A stretch of DNA of 10,267 nucleotides, taken from positions 1-10,267 of the forward strand of contig JAGUYV010000053.1 in NCBI GenBank assembly GCA_020061125.1. Reading direction: 5' to 3'. Positions 1 to 6,808 of the stretch are shown piece after piece (the first letter of the stretch is position 1; every line of letters begins with the position of its first letter). Under the pieces are notes generated by a model, which saw only the letters and a list, made by a program, of their open reading frames with translations, searched no databases and had not been told where the DNA came from. The stretch comes from a bacterium. GTDB taxonomy: Bacteria; UBP15; UBA6099; DSWB01. Made by a program: the position numbers and the translations under genes.

Positions 1-681
1 ACCGCGGTGGTGCGCGTGTTTGACCTCACCGTGGCGTCCACGGGCATGAGCGAAAAGCTGTGCAAACGCCTGGGCGTGGACCATCTGGTCTCCTACACGC
101 ACTCCGGCTCACACGCGGGTTATTATCCGGGCGCCGAGATGATGGCCGTGAAACTGGTATTTGCGCCCGGCAGCGGCAAAATTCTGGGCGCGCAAATCAT
201 CGGCAAGGACGGAGCGGACAAGCGCATAGATGTCATCGCCATGGCCATTCAAGGCGGCATGACCGTGTTCGACCTCGAACAAGCCGAACTGGCGTACGCG
301 CCCCCGTTCGGCTCGGCCAAAGACCCGGTGAACATCGCGGGCTTCGTGGCCGCTAACATGCTCAAGGGCGATTTTTCCGCTGTGAACTGGCCCGAAATGG
401 ACGCCATCCGCAACGACGACAGCTTCGTGCTTCTCGATGTGCGCATGAAAATGGAACTAGACGAAGTTGGCGAGATTCCCGGCGCTCTGCACATCCCGCT
501 TCCCATGCTGCGCGCGCGCCTGGACAAACTGGACAAGAGCAAAACCTATGTGCCGTTCTGCGCCATCGGCCTGCGCGGCTACATCGCCTGCCGCATCCTC
601 ACCCAGAACGGCTTCAAGGCCAAAAACTTGAGCGGCGGCTACAAAACCTGGAAGATTGTGGAGAAGCAGAAAAAGGCATAA
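1..681 (+). CDS. CoA-disulfide reductase-type flavoprotein with C-terminal rhodanese domain (3' part only)
   Basis: The reading frame is open from base 1, so the FAD- and NAD(P)H-binding N-terminal half lies outside the window; 226 codons and a TAA stop are visible. Fragment residues 1-120 match the dimerisation domain of the pyridine nucleotide-disulfide oxidoreductase family. The HAGYYPGA and AYAPPFGSAKDPVN motifs carry the tyrosines that in CoA-disulfide reductases work with the active-site cysteine of the partner subunit. Residues about 122-221 form a rhodanese domain with LLDVR near its start and the loop CAIGLRGY, whose Cys187 (fragment numbering) is the expected persulfide carrier. Enzymes of this fused class reduce CoA disulfide, CoA persulfide or polysulfide with NAD(P)H in the cytoplasm. 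The substrate cannot be settled here, because the N-terminal redox cysteine is not visible. A terminator follows, so the gene ends its transcription unit. Confidence 0.9.
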   Translation, partial: TAVVRVFDLTVASTGMSEKLCKRLGVDHLVSYTHSGSHAGYYPGAEMMAVKLVFAPGSGKILGAQIIGKDGADKRIDVIAMAIQGGMTVFDLEQAELAYAPPFGSAKDPVNIAGFVAANMLKGDFSAVNWPEMDAIRNDDSFVLLDVRMKMELDEVGEIPGALHIPLPMLRARLDKLDKSKTYVPFCAIGLRGYIACRILTQNGFKAKNLSGGYKTWKIVEKQKKA

Positions 682-713
682 CCGCAATCCGCGACACCCA
701 ACGGACATTCCAG

Positions 714-741
714 AGCCTGGGCCATGCGCGCCCGGGCTTTT
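714..741 (+). terminator. Intrinsic terminator after the CoA-disulfide reductase-like gene
   Basis: A 9-bp stem (714-722 with 730-738, including one G-U wobble at 718/734) closes a 7-base loop and runs into TTTT at 738-741. The stem is GC-rich and starts 33 bases after the stop codon at 679-681. The T tract is short, so termination may be partial. It separates the flavoenzyme from the mannosidase promoter just downstream. Confidence 0.7.
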
Positions 742-745
742 CGCG

Positions 746-772
746 TTGCGGGGACGGAAAGCGGCGTATAAT
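746..772 (+). promoter_or_regulatory. Putative sigma-70-type promoter of the alpha-mannosidase gene
   Basis: A perfect TATAAT lies at 767-772 in otherwise GC-rich DNA. The -35 is weak: the best match is TTGCGG at 746-751, with a short 15-base spacer. Transcription would begin near 779, giving a leader of about 22 bases before the ATG at 801. The location, between a terminator and a start codon with a ribosome binding site, supports the call. Confidence 0.55.
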
Positions 773-790
773 ACCTTTGAGAATTGCGCG

Positions 791-796
791 GGGAGG
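791..796 (+). promoter_or_regulatory. Ribosome binding site that fixes the alpha-mannosidase start
   Basis: GGGAGG sits 4 bases before ATG 801. An in-frame TTG at 777 would add eight residues, but it has no binding site and lies at the predicted transcription start. ATG 801 also puts the signal peptide exactly at the N terminus. Confidence 0.7.
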
Positions 797-800
797 ATTC

Positions 801-3800
801 ATGAACAAGAACCTTTTCAGATTCCTGCACATAATGGTGTTGCTTATCGGCGCTCAATGGATTCAGCCGGAATGCCGCGCCCAGGTCGAGGAAGTCTATC
901 TCACGCCGCATTTTCATTACGACCCGGTGTTTCAGGAGGATCAGAACGATTACACGGCCGTGGGCTTCGACAGGTGCCGTAGATTTCTCGCGGATCTGGC
1001 CGCGGACCCGGACTACGCCGTTGTATTCTCGGAAATTGATTATATGAAACCGTTCTTCGACGCATTCCCCGAAGAGCGCGCGGATGTTTTAACGCTGATC
1101 GCGGGGCGCCGCATCGAGACGGGCGGGTCGTATTCCGAACCCAACGAATTGAGCATCGGCGGCGAGGGGATCATCCGCAACATTCTGTACGGCCGCGCGT
1201 ATCACGAGGGCGTGCTGGGCGACACGCGCGCCGGGGTGTACATGCCGTTCGATGTGTTCGGACATTCCATGCAGTTGACGCAGATTCTGGCCAAAACGCG
1301 CTATCAGGGCTGCATCTGGCGCAAGGGCAACCCGCCCACGGAGAAATGGGTGGGCGTCACGGTTCCGGGCCTGCCCCCGGATTTCATGAGCGTGGCCCCG
1401 GACGGCTCGACCCTGCACCACCGGCGCGAGCACTACAAGGCCATCAGCGGCACAAAATCCCTCGAGCAGCTCACCGGCGATGTGATGCGCAAGATCCGCA
1501 CGCAGGAGGCGCTGGGCTGGCGCGCGGATTTCGCCACCCTGTCCTCCGCGGATTTCGCATACCCCGAGCCGTGGCTGGCCGGGCACGGCGCCGCGCTCAA
1601 GGCGCAAACGCCGTCCATCCTGCTGTCCGGCCCGCTGGCGTATTTCGAAGCCATAAAGAGACAGTCGGAAGCGGAGGGCAAGCGCCTGCCCGAGGTGGCG
1701 CGAGATTTCTCGCTCTACCATGCGGGCACCGCGCTCACGCGCGTGAATCTCAAGATGGCGAACCGCTACGCCGAGAACGCGCTCCTGTCCGCGGAAAAAT
1801 ATTCCGCCATGGCCGCGCTCCTGGGCGCGCGCTATCCCGAGGCCGCGCTGGACAAGGCATGGCGGCAGGTGATCTTCAACCAACACCACGACGGCATCAC
1901 GGGCACATGCAACGACCGCTCGTATTTCGACATGATGGGCGGCTACCGCGAAGCTCTGGAGCTGGCCGCGGGCGTGCGGGACAACGCCGCGGCGTTTCTC
2001 GCGAAACAGGTGAACACGGCCGCGGCCGCGCCCGCCGGGGCCGCGGAATCTTTTCCCATTGTGGTGTTCAATCCGCTTGGACACGCGCACACGGGCGTGG
2101 TGTCCCTGCCCTGGATGCAGGAAATCCCGGCCGGGATTTCATTCACGGATTCCAGCGGCGCGCCCGTGGATGCGGAGATCACCGGCGCACGCATGCGCGG
2201 CATGAATCCGCTCGAATTCCGGTACCGGTTCGTGGCGCGCGGCGTGCCGCCCATGGGACACAAAACCTATTACATGTCCGTGGACCGCGCGGCCATGAAC
2301 AACAGCGGGGATTTCGAGTGGGTTGACGAGAGCGGCCCCGCAGTGATTGAAAACGAATTTTTCCGCGTGGCCGTGGACCCCGCGCGCGGGGGAGCCGTCA
2401 CGGATCTGCTCGACAAGCAGGCGAACCGGCGCATCGTGGATGCGGATTCGGCATTCCCCGGCAACGAGCTGATCGTGCTCCAGGAAGACCGGGGGCCGCA
2501 GTATCCGGCGTGGGAATTGTCCACCACGGGCGTCAAGGACATGTCCTCGAAGCGCGCGGCCGAGGTGCGCGTGAAGAGGCGTCCCGTGTCGCAGACCATC
2601 GAGGTGCGCGGAAGCCTGCCGGGCCTGGGCGATTTTCTGCAGGAGATCATTCTTTACAAGGGAATCAAGCGCATTGATTTCGTCACCACCATCGCGAATC
2701 CCGCATCGGTCGCAGATGAAAACGACCGCAACCTGTGGATGGTGCGATTTCCGGCCAGACTGAACGGAACCGCGCCCGTGGTGGAAGACCGCTTTTTCGC
2801 GGCCGCGCGGCGGCGCAGCCTGGAGCCGCTCTCGTACCGCACGGATCTCGAAAAGATGCTCACGCAGAGCGCACCCTATTCGGCCGGGCAATGGGTGGAG
2901 GAAGGCGCGGCCGTGCGCCTGGACATTCTGGACCCGGACGGCAAAACCGCGGATGCGCTGGCCCTGCAACTGTGCGGCATCGTGCACACCGCCGCGCCCG
3001 AGTCCGTGGCCGCCGCGCAATCCCTTCAACGCGCGCTCATTCAACGCGGGGTGTCCTGCACGCCCGCAATAGACTCGGAAAACCAGAACGCCGACTTACT
3101 GAACCGCAACTTCCGTTTCGTCCTGGACATCGCCGGGGACAACGCCTACGCCGCGGCCGCTCTCAAGGGCAAACGCCGGGAAGCCTACACACAATGGCTT
3201 GCTGAAACCGGAACCGCGAAAATCCTGTTCGAGGCCCTGGCCAACGATCTGAACATCAAGAAAGTCACGACCCTGGCCATCGGGGCCAAAGACGCCGCGG
3301 CCATGGGCGCGCTCATCGCGGACATCACGGAAACCATCAAGCGGGACGCGCGCATCAGAATCAGCAACCGCGAGGACACGCGCGGCAAGAGCGAACGCGC
3401 GGCGCCGGACGACTACGGCATCGCATTGATAAACCAGGGAACGATCCTGCACAGTTTCGACGGCAACGGCGCAATCGTCATGGGCCTGTTCCATTCGGCG
3501 CAATGGGCCAAAGACCTCATGGGCACGCCATTCACATTTCCGGAGAACAAAACGCACCGGTTCACCTATTCGCTGTATCCGCACCAGGGCGACTGGCGCG
3601 CGGCGGACACCTGGAAAGCGGCGCAGGAGGTAAACGCTCCCCTGTCCGCGGCCATGACGGACATTCACCCCGGGCCGCTGCCGGCGGTCGGTTCATTCAT
3701 AAACATCACCTCGGACAGTGTGGCGCTTTCGGCGGTCAAGGCCGCGGGCAATCCCCTGGCGTTCATGCAAACCGCCGTGCAGGCCGGTCCGCACCGGGGC

Positions 3801-4808
3801 GTAGTGATCCGGCTCAACGAAACCGAGGGCAAGCCGGACACCGCCACGCTGGAGTTCTTCCGCCCGGTCAAGGCGGTCTGGCGCGCGAATATGATCGAGG
3901 AAAAGACCGGAGATGCGCCGCTGCCCCTGTCCGGACCGCGCACGCTCAAGCTCGACATCGGCCCCAACGCCGTGGAAACCATTGTCGTGGAATTCGCGGA
4001 CGCGCAACCGGCCGCGCCCGGCGCACCCGCGCTGGGGCCCGAGTCCGAGCCGCCCGGGGCGATCTTTTCCAAGTACTGGGACTACAACCTTGGCGCGGCG
4101 TATATGCGGAACTCGCCGGTCACGGTCAGCGTGGGATTCCCACCCGGGGAACTGCTTGATCCGGAGCAGATCAGGCTCGGAATCGTCAAGGCGGGAGAAC
4201 CCGGGATTGGCAAGGGCGAGAACAGGCTGCGCCTGGCCGTGTCCAACAACAGCGCGGACGCGCGGCTCAAGGGCAGAGTCACGGTGAGCATTCCCCAGGG
4301 CTGGAGTGCGGAGCCTGATGTACTGGGCGTGGACCTCGGTCCCCTGGAATTTCAAACCGTTGATCTCACGGTGCATGCGGAACGGCCTGTGGAATCGGGC
4401 TGGGTGCGCGCGGATTTCTTGTCAGACGCCGGGGAGCGGTATTTTGACGCGCTGCGCATCCGGCAGGCCGCGCCCCTGGACGCCACGGCCGAGACCGCGC
4501 ATTCGCCGGATCGCCTTATCGTGCGCTTACGCAACAACCAGCAGGACCGCATCACCGGAGCGGTCATGCCCGTAACGCCCATGGAAGCCTGGCCCGAAGC
4601 GCTTTCGGGCGGTGTTTCTTTTGTGTCTGGATTCGACAGGGCCAAACAATTCGATCTCGCGGCCGGGGAAACTGCGGATCTTGAATTCGGGTTCCGCGTA
4701 AATGCGCCGGATCTTCCAGGCGCGGGGCGGTTCTGGATCATGGTGAAAATCCTTTATAACGGCGAATTTTTGTATATTCCCGTGCATGCGGGATCCCGGA
4801 AAGGCTGA
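801..4808 (+). CDS. Exported glycoside hydrolase family 38 alpha-mannosidase, multidomain
   Basis: This 1335-residue protein should hydrolyse alpha-mannosides outside the cytoplasm. Residues 1-27 look like a signal peptide with likely cleavage after CRA; no lipobox is present. Family 38 catalytic marks are clear. HFHYDPVF supplies zinc ligands His39 and Asp41, FDVFGHS supplies the nucleophile and ligand Asp151, and NQHHDGITGT supplies His363. The N-terminal catalytic domain spans about 32-300, the helical middle domain about 305-395, and the C-terminal beta region about 505-1067. Two features are unusual. The beta region is interrupted by an alpha/beta-like stretch at about 711-868. After a Pro/Ala-rich linker (about 1068-1085) come two beta-rich modules (about 1086-1219 and 1235-1335) resembling NEW3-type domains of secreted glycosidases. 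Phe44 replaces the tryptophan usual in this motif. Family and metal site are secure; the natural substrate (mannan, N-glycan or other alpha-mannoside) is not. Confidence 0.93.
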   Translation: MNKNLFRFLHIMVLLIGAQWIQPECRAQVEEVYLTPHFHYDPVFQEDQNDYTAVGFDRCRRFLADLAADPDYAVVFSEIDYMKPFFDAFPEERADVLTLIAGRRIETGGSYSEPNELSIGGEGIIRNILYGRAYHEGVLGDTRAGVYMPFDVFGHSMQLTQILAKTRYQGCIWRKGNPPTEKWVGVTVPGLPPDFMSVAPDGSTLHHRREHYKAISGTKSLEQLTGDVMRKIRTQEALGWRADFATLSSADFAYPEPWLAGHGAALKAQTPSILLSGPLAYFEAIKRQSEAEGKRLPEVARDFSLYHAGTALTRVNLKMANRYAENALLSAEKYSAMAALLGARYPEAALDKAWRQVIFNQHHDGITGTCNDRSYFDMMGGYREALELAAGVRDNAAAFLAKQVNTAAAAPAGAAESFPIVVFNPLGHAHTGVVSLPWMQEIPAGISFTDSSGAPVDAEITGARMRGMNPLEFRYRFVARGVPPMGHKTYYMSVDRAAMNNSGDFEWVDESGPAVIENEFFRVAVDPARGGAVTDLLDKQANRRIVDADSAFPGNELIVLQEDRGPQYPAWELSTTGVKDMSSKRAAEVRVKRRPVSQTIEVRGSLPGLGDFLQEIILYKGIKRIDFVTTIANPASVADENDRNLWMVRFPARLNGTAPVVEDRFFAAARRRSLEPLSYRTDLEKMLTQSAPYSAGQWVEEGAAVRLDILDPDGKTADALALQLCGIVHTAAPESVAAAQSLQRALIQRGVSCTPAIDSENQNADLLNRNFRFVLDIAGDNAYAAAALKGKRREAYTQWLAETGTAKILFEALANDLNIKKVTTLAIGAKDAAAMGALIADITETIKRDARIRISNREDTRGKSERAAPDDYGIALINQGTILHSFDGNGAIVMGLFHSAQWAKDLMGTPFTFPENKTHRFTYSLYPHQGDWRAADTWKAAQEVNAPLSAAMTDIHPGPLPAVGSFINITSDSVALSAVKAAGNPLAFMQTAVQAGPHRGVVIRLNETEGKPDTATLEFFRPVKAVWRANMIEEKTGDAPLPLSGPRTLKLDIGPNAVETIVVEFADAQPAAPGAPALGPESEPPGAIFSKYWDYNLGAAYMRNSPVTVSVGFPPGELLDPEQIRLGIVKAGEPGIGKGENRLRLAVSNNSADARLKGRVTVSIPQGWSAEPDVLGVDLGPLEFQTVDLTVHAERPVESGWVRADFLSDAGERYFDALRIRQAAPLDATAETAHSPDRLIVRLRNNQQDRITGAVMPVTPMEAWPEALSGGVSFVSGFDRAKQFDLAAGETADLEFGFRVNAPDLPGAGRFWIMVKILYNGEFLYIPVHAGSRKG

Positions 4809-4853
4809 ACCAAATCCGGGTGGCGGCTGTCAAAAGGGGAAGTGGGCCAAGAG

Positions 4854-4874
4854 CCGGAGATTGTGCAATTCCGG
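4854..4874. other. Dyad upstream of the sigma factor gene, possible operator
   Basis: CCGGA at 4854-4858 pairs with TCCGG at 4870-4874, and ATT (4860-4862) pairs with AAT (4867-4869), around a GTGC loop with a single unpaired G at 4859. No T tract follows, so it is not an intrinsic terminator of the mannosidase gene. It lies some 45-65 bases upstream of the predicted start of sigma factor transcription, a place where a regulator could bind. Function is inference only. Confidence 0.3.
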
Positions 4875-4882
4875 TGTAAGCC

Positions 4883-4912
4883 TTCATGCGCGGGGCCGCA
4901 TTACGCTATAAT
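4883..4912 (+). promoter_or_regulatory. Putative promoter of the sigma factor operon
   Basis: TATAAT at 4907-4912 is a perfect -10. The -35 is poor (TTCATG at 4883-4888, 18-base spacer). Predicted transcription would begin at about 4918-4920, only 6-8 bases before ATG 4926, so the message would be almost leaderless. This context resembles the mannosidase promoter, which also has an exact TATAAT preceded by GC-rich DNA and a weak -35. No terminator is seen after the mannosidase gene, so read-through from it is also possible. Confidence 0.45.
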
Positions 4913-4925
4913 TGCCGGTGACACG

Positions 4926-5528
4926 ATGACCGACACTTTACTGACACCGGAACTGGAACAGAAACTGCTGGAGCGCGCACGCCGGGGCGACGGCGAGGCG
5001 TTCGGACGCATTTACGATGCGTACAAGCGGAATCTGTATGTAACGGTGATTTATCCGCGCGTGAACGACGCGGACGCGGCCGAAGAGGTGCTGCAGGAGA
5101 CCTTTCTCCTGGCCCTGAACAAGCTCGACACCTTCGAGTGGCAGGGGCGGAGCATTTTTTTCTGGCTGCGCATGATCGCCATTAACAAGGCGCGCGAGTG
5201 GATCAACAGCCAGCGCCGCCACGCCACCGTTGACGAGGAAGTCTTGAACTACCAGCACGATGTGAGCTTCCAGCCCGAGCGGGACACCATAGAAAAGGAG
5301 CAGACCGAGGCGCTGGCCGCGCGCATCGCCGAGGTGCTCGGGCAGATCAACGAGCGTTACCGCGAGGCCATCGAGCTGCGCCTCAAGAAAAAACTGCCGC
5401 GCGACGAATGCGCCCGCATCCTGGATGTGACCGTTGAAACTTTCGATGTGATCTTTTTCCGGGCCTGTAAGTCTTTCAGGCAGAAATATATTAAGAAGTA
5501 CGGAGATTTTGCGGGGTCGCCCATCTGA
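4926..5528 (+). CDS. ECF-type RNA polymerase sigma factor
   Basis: The 200-residue product has the two-domain layout of extracytoplasmic-function sigma factors. Region 2 lies at about 12-98: RARRGDGEAFGRIYDAY, the AAEEVLQETFLLAL core-binding helix, then the -10-reading segment ending in NKAREWINSQRRH. Region 4 lies at about 128-190, with a helix-turn-helix around RDECARILDVTVETFDVIFFRACKSFR. The recognition helix (ETFDVIFFRACKSF) departs from the common TVKSRLxRA pattern. ATG 4926 was chosen because it starts right at the family N terminus. An in-frame GTG at 4842 would add 28 unlike residues and has a purine tract (4835-4840) too close to use. The Shine-Dalgarno is weak (GGTGA, 4917-4921). 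It directs RNA polymerase to an unknown regulon. The next gene, 42 bases on, encodes a one-pass membrane protein, the usual place for a sigma regulator. Confidence 0.9.
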   Translation: MTDTLLTPELEQKLLERARRGDGEAFGRIYDAYKRNLYVTVIYPRVNDADAAEEVLQETFLLALNKLDTFEWQGRSIFFWLRMIAINKAREWINSQRRHATVDEEVLNYQHDVSFQPERDTIEKEQTEALAARIAEVLGQINERYREAIELRLKKKLPRDECARILDVTVETFDVIFFRACKSFRQKYIKKYGDFAGSPI

Positions 5529-5570
5529 CGCCCCGGCCGGGCCGTTAAATTCGCGCAAACGGATGCCGCC

Positions 5571-6140
5571 ATGACCATGGACGAAAACCAGGAAAAGAAA
5601 CAGGCCGCGCTGCTGTCGGACATCGTGGACGGCCGCGCGGGCATGGACTCCGCGGCCGGGGAACCGGAAGTTCTGGACGCGGCCGTGGCCGCCAATGTGC
5701 TGCGCCAGGGGTTTGGGGACGAGCCGGAGTTTGCGGCCTTGTTCGACGCGCGGCTGCGTGAGCGCCTGGTGGCGCAGACAGCGGCGCGCGCAAAAATCGT
5801 TCCCATGCACCGCAGGCCGTGGGTGCGCGGCGCTCTTGCCGCAGCCCTCATCATGCTCATTGTCGGCCCCTTCTGGCTGTTCAGCCGCCATGCCGGCGTG
5901 GACCCCTTCGGCGATGACGAGTCAAGGCAATTGCAGCGGCTCGAATATTATGATAATAAATATGAATCCCGGCTTAATCAGTTGCGGGAGCGGATTGACC
6001 GGAGCGCGGAGACGGACATCACGGTGCGCACCAGCTTGAGCCGCAGCGACGAGCGCTTCGAGAACATCCGACAGAAGCGCCAGAACGAGCGCCGCCTGCA
6101 ACGGGTCCGGGAGTACACGACCGGAGGAAATGAATTATGA
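5571..6140 (+). CDS. Single-pass membrane protein, putative anti-sigma factor
   Basis: I do not recognise this 189-residue family by sequence. Residues 1-85 are a soluble, acidic then basic N-terminal part, followed by the positively charged MHRRPWVR. One hydrophobic helix lies at about 87-105 (GALAAALIMLIVGPFWLF). The tail at about 110-189 is highly charged and rich in Arg, Glu and Gln, with coiled-coil-like stretches at about 116-145 and 160-182. The basic flank before the helix predicts an inside N terminus and an outside tail. That topology and the place directly after an ECF sigma gene fit an anti-sigma factor. However, the zinc-binding HxxxCxxC signature of many anti-sigma domains is absent, and no cysteine occurs at all. 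The start has a partial binding site (GGA at 5561-5563). Its last codons overlap the next gene, so the two are probably translationally coupled. Confidence 0.8.
   Translation: MTMDENQEKKQAALLSDIVDGRAGMDSAAGEPEVLDAAVAANVLRQGFGDEPEFAALFDARLRERLVAQTAARAKIVPMHRRPWVRGALAAALIMLIVGPFWLFSRHAGVDPFGDDESRQLQRLEYYDNKYESRLNQLRERIDRSAETDITVRTSLSRSDERFENIRQKRQNERRLQRVREYTTGGNEL
6123..6128 (+). promoter_or_regulatory. Ribosome binding site of the TPR-like gene inside the membrane protein gene
   Basis: GGAGGA lies 8 bases before ATG 6137, within the final codons of the upstream gene. The ATGA overlap at 6137-6140 joins the start of one gene to the stop of the other, which favours coupled translation and fixed stoichiometry. 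Confidence 0.75.
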
Positions 6141-6682
6141 GGAGCCGAATACTTGCGCCCCGGGCCGCGCTTCTTGTGTGCCTGGCCGCGCTTCTGGCAG
6201 CGCCCGTGTCCGCGCAGGCCCAGAAGACGGACGCAAAGAAACAATACGAACTCGCGCTCGACCAGGCCATCATCCACTACGAGCAGTTCAAAATCCATCT
6301 CGAAAACAAGGAAAACGCGAAGGCCATGAAGGAGCTGCGCTCCATCGTGGACATCGAATTCCCGGACGGGTATGAGGGTTCCGACGGGGTTCTGCTCCAG
6401 GTGGACGCGCACATTCTGCTCGGCGAGATGATCGTGGAGAATGCGGCAAAGGAAAAGGACGCCAAAAAGAAAGCCGCACTCATTGACGACGCAGTGGGCC
6501 TGTTCCGGCGCGGACTGCTCAAGGCCCCGGCCGTGCACGAGCTGACCTATCAGCTTTACATGGACCTTGGCCACGCCTACAAAATGGCGGGCAAAAAAGA
6601 CGATGCGCTCAAAGCCTTTGAAAACGCGCAGAAAATCAACAAGAAACTCCAGGAAGCCCAGAAGCAGAACAAGAGCGGATAA
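6137..6682 (+). CDS. Exported TPR-like repeat protein
   Basis: The 181-residue product begins with a typical signal peptide: basic MRSR, a hydrophobic core at about 10-22, and likely cleavage after VSA at residue 26. The mature part is helical, very lysine-rich and free of cysteine. A convincing tetratricopeptide-like unit lies at about 137-170 (YQLYMDLGHAYKMAGKKDDA and onward). A weaker one lies at about 35-68, around an ENAKAMKELRSIV helix. The C terminus is a charged KQNKSG tail. TPR folds bind protein partners, so this is probably a periplasmic or surface scaffold. By position it may interact with the outside tail of the membrane protein encoded just upstream. No enzymatic motif is seen. 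A strong terminator follows after 33 bases, making it the last gene of the unit. Confidence 0.82.
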   Translation: MRSRILAPRAALLVCLAALLAAPVSAQAQKTDAKKQYELALDQAIIHYEQFKIHLENKENAKAMKELRSIVDIEFPDGYEGSDGVLLQVDAHILLGEMIVENAAKEKDAKKKAALIDDAVGLFRRGLLKAPAVHELTYQLYMDLGHAYKMAGKKDDALKAFENAQKINKKLQEAQKQNKSG

Positions 6683-6715
6683 CTCCGCCCGTTTCAGCAA
6701 GCACAAAATGCCTCG

Positions 6716-6749
6716 CGCGATCCCGGTTCCGGGATCGCGTTTTTATTTT
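6716..6749 (+). terminator. Strong intrinsic terminator of the sigma factor operon
   Basis: A perfect 10-bp GC-rich stem (6716-6725 with 6730-6739) closes a GTTC tetraloop and runs into TTTTT at 6740-6744, continued as ATTTT to 6749. It lies between convergent genes. The T tract is only on the + side, so it mainly stops transcription arriving from the TPR-like gene; no equally good terminator is seen for the thiolase gene from the other side. Confidence 0.9.
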
Positions 6750-6808
6750 CAGTTCATTCGGAATTTCGGTGTCTGCAGCCAAAAAACAACAGACGCAGCC
6801 AGCTATTG

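Noticed and set aside
777-800. TTG start eight codons before the mannosidase ATG
   Set aside because: It has no ribosome binding site and lies at or before the predicted transcription start; GGGAGG serves ATG 801.
1089-2090. 333-codon - strand open frame inside the mannosidase gene
   Set aside because: The Arg/His/Gly-rich translation without motifs lies opposite the conserved GH38 catalytic domain; it is a GC-driven shadow frame.
4842-4925. Upstream GTG start for the sigma factor
   Set aside because: The added 28 residues do not look like sigma factor sequence, and the purine tract is one base from the GTG. The -10-like TATAAT also lies inside this stretch.
5532-5541. Perfect 10-bp palindrome CCCGGCCGGG between the sigma and membrane protein genes
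   Set aside because: It is short, made only of G and C in GC-rich DNA, and has no T tract or hairpin loop room; chance is a sufficient explanation.
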